Shown: positions 5,778 to 8,031 of the stretch, in pieces
Position numbering within the stretch: the first letter of the stretch is position 1
Layout of the letters: each line of letters begins with the position of its first letter
NCBI GenBank assembly: GCA_012521315.1
Contig: JAAYMP010000185.1
Span: 1 to 8,031 of the forward strand
Source: Bacillota bacterium
Lineage (GTDB): Bacteria; Bacillota; UBA4882; UBA10575
Direction: 5' to 3'
Length of the DNA stretch: 8,031 nt
Notes under the pieces: model-generated
Database searches by the model: none
The model's input: only the letters and a program-made list of their open reading frames with translations
Told to the model about the DNA's origin: nothing
Program-made: the position numbers and the translations under genes

Positions 5778-5860
5778 AATCATAAATGATTCGGTAGTAA
5801 AGACTACCATTGGCGGGGTACCCTGGCGAGGCACAATCCGGGGAAGAAGCCAGTTGTACC
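5778..5860 (+). promoter_or_regulatory. Structured alaS leader: three successive inverted repeats
   Basis: Element 1: AATCAT-AA-ATGATT (5778-5791), a perfect 14-bp palindrome. Element 2: GGTAGT (5793-5798) with ACTACC (5803-5808), loop AAAG. Element 3: GGTAC (5817-5821) with GTACC (5856-5860), enclosing CTGGC (5823-5827) with GCCAG (5849-5853) across a small internal loop, apical part 5828-5848. I do not find the conserved T-box sequence (TGGNACCGCG) or a U-tract before the start codon, and 128 nt is short for a classical T-box, so this is not called one. It could be an AlaS autoregulatory site, an RNA leader of unknown type, or DNA operators. Confidence 0.45.
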
Positions 5861-5897
5861 GGCCCGATGGTTGACCAGAAATAAGGAGCGATTAGGA

Positions 5898-8031
5898 ATG
5901 AAGAAAGCCAACCAGATCCGTAGTGAGTTTATCCGGTTTTTTACCGACCGGGGACATACCTTTGTCCGTAGTTCATCGCTACTTCCGATTGGTGATCCGA
6001 CCCTGCTTTTTACCAACGCCGGGATGAACCAGTTTAAAGATGTTTTTCTCGGCACCGGTACCCGCCCCTATAAGCGGGCGGCCAACTCCCAAAAGGTCCT
6101 GCGGGTGAGCGGTAAACATAACGACCTGGATGAAGTGGGCCGCGACACCTACCACCATACTTTCTTTGAGATGCTCGGGAACTGGTCCTTTGGCGACTAT
6201 TATAAACGGGAAGCGATCCAGTGGGCCTGGGAACTGTTGACGGAGGTTTGGGGTCTGCCCAGCGACCGCCTGTACGCCACCGTCCACCAGACCGACGACG
6301 AAGCCGCCGCCCTGTGGCGCGAACTGACGCCCCTGCCGGCCGAACGGATCATGCGCTTTGGCGATAAGGAGAATTTCTGGGAGATGGGGGAGACCGGCCC
6401 GTGCGGGCCCTGTTCGGAGATCCACATTGACCTGGGCCCGGAGGCTTGTGACAAGGGACACGTCCCCGGCCACCAGTGCCGGGTGAACGGTGATTGCGGG
6501 CGTTACGTTGAACTGTGGAACCTGGTTTTTATTCAGTACAACCGGAAAGCCGACGGGACGCTGGAGGAATTGCCGGCGAAACACGTGGATACCGGTATGG
6601 GTTTTGAACGGATTGTGGCCGTTTTACAAGGAAAAAAATCCAACTATGATACGGACCTGTTTACCCCGATCATCGAGGAGATCGTGGCCGTGACCGACGC
6701 CGGTCTGGAAAGGGAAGAGGAGCGGGTGGCCGTCCGGGTGGTGGCCGACCATATTCGCGCGTTGACCTTCGCCATCTCCGACGGGGTTCTCCCGGCCAAC
6801 GAAGGGCGGGGTTATGTCCTCCGCCGTATCCTGCGCCGGGCGGCCCGTTTTGCCCGGAATTTAGGGGCGAAGGAGCCGCTCCTCCACCGGCTGGTTCCGG
6901 TTGTGGTCCGCGAGATGGGTGAGGCTTATCCGGAGCTCAAAGAGCAAGCGGAGCATTGTTCCCGGGTGATCCTGGCCGAAGAGGAAGCCTTCGGCCGGAC
7001 CTTGGACAAGGGTTTGGCGCTGTTTGCCGACCTCAGCCGGAACTTGCGGGCCCAAGGGAAGAGCGTTATTCCCGGGTCCGAGGCCTTTAAACTCTATGAT
7101 ACATATGGCTTTCCGCTGGATCTGACGGAACTGATGGCGGAGGAAGAGGGGCTTGCAGTAGAACGGGACGAGTTTAACCGCTTGATGGAAGAACAACGGG
7201 CGCGGGCCCGGGCCGGCAGCCTGTTCGGCAGCGACGAGACGGATCTCCATTGGGAGGTTGTTTCCCCCGGCGCCCATTCCCAGTTCGTTGGGTATGAACG
7301 GTTGCAGGCGACGACCGAGTTAAGAATGGTCGGGACTGATCACGAGTACTTCCGGTTGGTCTTTGCGGTGACGCCGTTTTATGCGGCGGGGGGTGGACAG
7401 GTGGGTGACACCGGGTTGGTCCAGGTGGAGGTGTCTCCCGGTTGGGTTGCGGAGTTCCCGGTGGTCGACACCCAGCGGGAACAGGATAAGATCATGCATC
7501 TGGTGGCCAAGAGGGAGGACTTCCCCCGCCGGGCGGTCAGCTATACTCTGGTGGTGGATGAAGCCCGGCGTAAGATGACGGCGGCCAACCATACGGCGAC
7601 CCATCTGTTACAGGCGGCGCTCCGGCGTTTGCTTGGTACCCATGTTCAGCAGGCCGGTTCCTTGGTGGCTCCGGACCGGTTGCGGTTTGACTTCAACCAT
7701 TACCAACGGGTTGATGAGGACCAGCTGCGCCAGGTGGAAAAGGAAGTGAACCGGCAGATCTTTGCCGCCTTGCCGGTCCGGGCCGAAGAGACCGACTACC
7801 AGACCGCCCTGAACCGGGGGGCCTTGGCGTTCTTTGGCGAAAAGTACGGGGACCGGGTACGTACGCTGGCGGTGGGTGACTACAGTTTCGAACTTTGCGG
7901 CGGGACCCATGTGCGCAATACCGCCGAGATCATGGCTTTCCGGATCATCACCGAAGGCAGCGTGGCCACGGGGGTGCGCCGGATCGAGGCGGTTACCGGC
8001 TGGGGTGCTTTGCAGATGGCTACGGAAGAGC
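5898..8031 (+). CDS. alaS: Alanine--tRNA ligase (3' truncated)
   Basis: The frame is open from ATG 5898 to the window edge, 711 codons; full-length enzymes are near 875, so the C-terminal part of the protein (C-Ala) is missing. AAGGAG (5883-5888) lies 9 nt upstream. The class II catalytic domain shows TNAGMNQFKDVFLG, RVSGKHNDLDEVG, HHTFFEMLGNWSFGDYY, MGETGPCGPCSEIH and HVDTGMGFERI. The tRNA-recognition region includes NEGRGYVLRRILRRAARFAR. The editing domain has the zinc/catalytic residues His565, His569 (HTATH), Cys667 and His671 (CGGTH), numbered almost as in E. coli. Within the catalytic domain a Cys/His-rich insertion (C184, H188, H192, C194, C200) may bind a metal, as in clostridial-type AlaS. 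The usual FYAE(S/G)GGQ motif reads FYAAGGGQ, with Ala497 in place of Glu. It charges tRNA-Ala and hydrolyses Ser/Gly mischarges in the cytoplasm. It is separated from the decarboxylase operon by a strong terminator. Confidence 0.98.
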   Translation, partial: MKKANQIRSEFIRFFTDRGHTFVRSSSLLPIGDPTLLFTNAGMNQFKDVFLGTGTRPYKRAANSQKVLRVSGKHNDLDEVGRDTYHHTFFEMLGNWSFGDYYKREAIQWAWELLTEVWGLPSDRLYATVHQTDDEAAALWRELTPLPAERIMRFGDKENFWEMGETGPCGPCSEIHIDLGPEACDKGHVPGHQCRVNGDCGRYVELWNLVFIQYNRKADGTLEELPAKHVDTGMGFERIVAVLQGKKSNYDTDLFTPIIEEIVAVTDAGLEREEERVAVRVVADHIRALTFAISDGVLPANEGRGYVLRRILRRAARFARNLGAKEPLLHRLVPVVVREMGEAYPELKEQAEHCSRVILAEEEAFGRTLDKGLALFADLSRNLRAQGKSVIPGSEAFKLYDTYGFPLDLTELMAEEEGLAVERDEFNRLMEEQRARARAGSLFGSDETDLHWEVVSPGAHSQFVGYERLQATTELRMVGTDHEYFRLVFAVTPFYAAGGGQVGDTGLVQVEVSPGWVAEFPVVDTQREQDKIMHLVAKREDFPRRAVSYTLVVDEARRKMTAANHTATHLLQAALRRLLGTHVQQAGSLVAPDRLRFDFNHYQRVDEDQLRQVEKEVNRQIFAALPVRAEETDYQTALNRGALAFFGEKYGDRVRTLAVGDYSFELCGGTHVRNTAEIMAFRIITEGSVATGVRRIEAVTGWGALQMATEE

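Noticed and set aside
5770..5897. T-box riboswitch upstream of alaS
   Set aside because: The conserved antiterminator core is not present, the region is short, and there is no terminator between the leader and the start codon.
5979..6584. 201-codon open frame on the minus strand within alaS
   Set aside because: Antisense shadow of the AlaS catalytic domain, which is unambiguous on the plus strand.

Overview
The window reads as chromosomal DNA from a Gram-positive-type anaerobe of the Firmicutes (Bacillota). Three things point there. Ribosome binding sites are strong and purine-rich (AAGGAGG-like). Intrinsic terminators are clear. AlaS carries a Cys/His-rich insertion of the kind common in clostridial enzymes. 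A sodium-pumping decarboxylase operon fits a fermentative or syntrophic, Na+-using life style. Genus and species cannot be read from the sequence, and base composition looks even across all genes.

Layout: (1) 1-690, the 3' part of tlyA (rRNA 2'-O-methyltransferase), entering from the left edge. (2) 827-1993 on the minus strand, a two-domain GNAT-like acetyltransferase of unknown substrate, convergent with tlyA; its intrinsic terminator abuts the tlyA stop codon. (3) 1994-2291, a divergent A+T-rich regulatory region with an operator-like dyad on the GNAT side and a triple tandem repeat in the leader of the operon to the right. (4) 2292-5712, a four-gene operon for a membrane-bound, biotin-dependent, Na+-translocating decarboxylase: small OadG-like membrane subunit, free-standing biotin carrier, OadB/GcdB/MmdB-type sodium channel subunit, and OadA/5S-type carboxyltransferase without its own biotin domain. 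It ends in a strong terminator at 5737-5769. (5) 5770-5897, a short structured leader, then alaS (5898 to the right edge, 3' truncated).

How the operon should work: the carboxyltransferase moves CO2 from a 2-oxoacid (most likely oxaloacetate) onto the biotin of the carrier. The carrier swings to the beta subunit, where decarboxylation of carboxybiotin drives Na+ export. The small OadG-like subunit helps hold the complex at the membrane. The carboxyltransferase type argues for oxaloacetate decarboxylase rather than methylmalonyl-CoA or glutaconyl-CoA decarboxylase. A transcarboxylase-like use with an acyl-CoA carboxyltransferase encoded elsewhere cannot be excluded.

I see no mobile element, CRISPR array, tRNA or rRNA. 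The protein-coding content is of known families. The points most worth a second look are regulatory: the repeat-based, attenuator-like leader of the pump operon, the three successive inverted repeats upstream of alaS (with no recognisable T-box), and the dyad in front of the GNAT gene.
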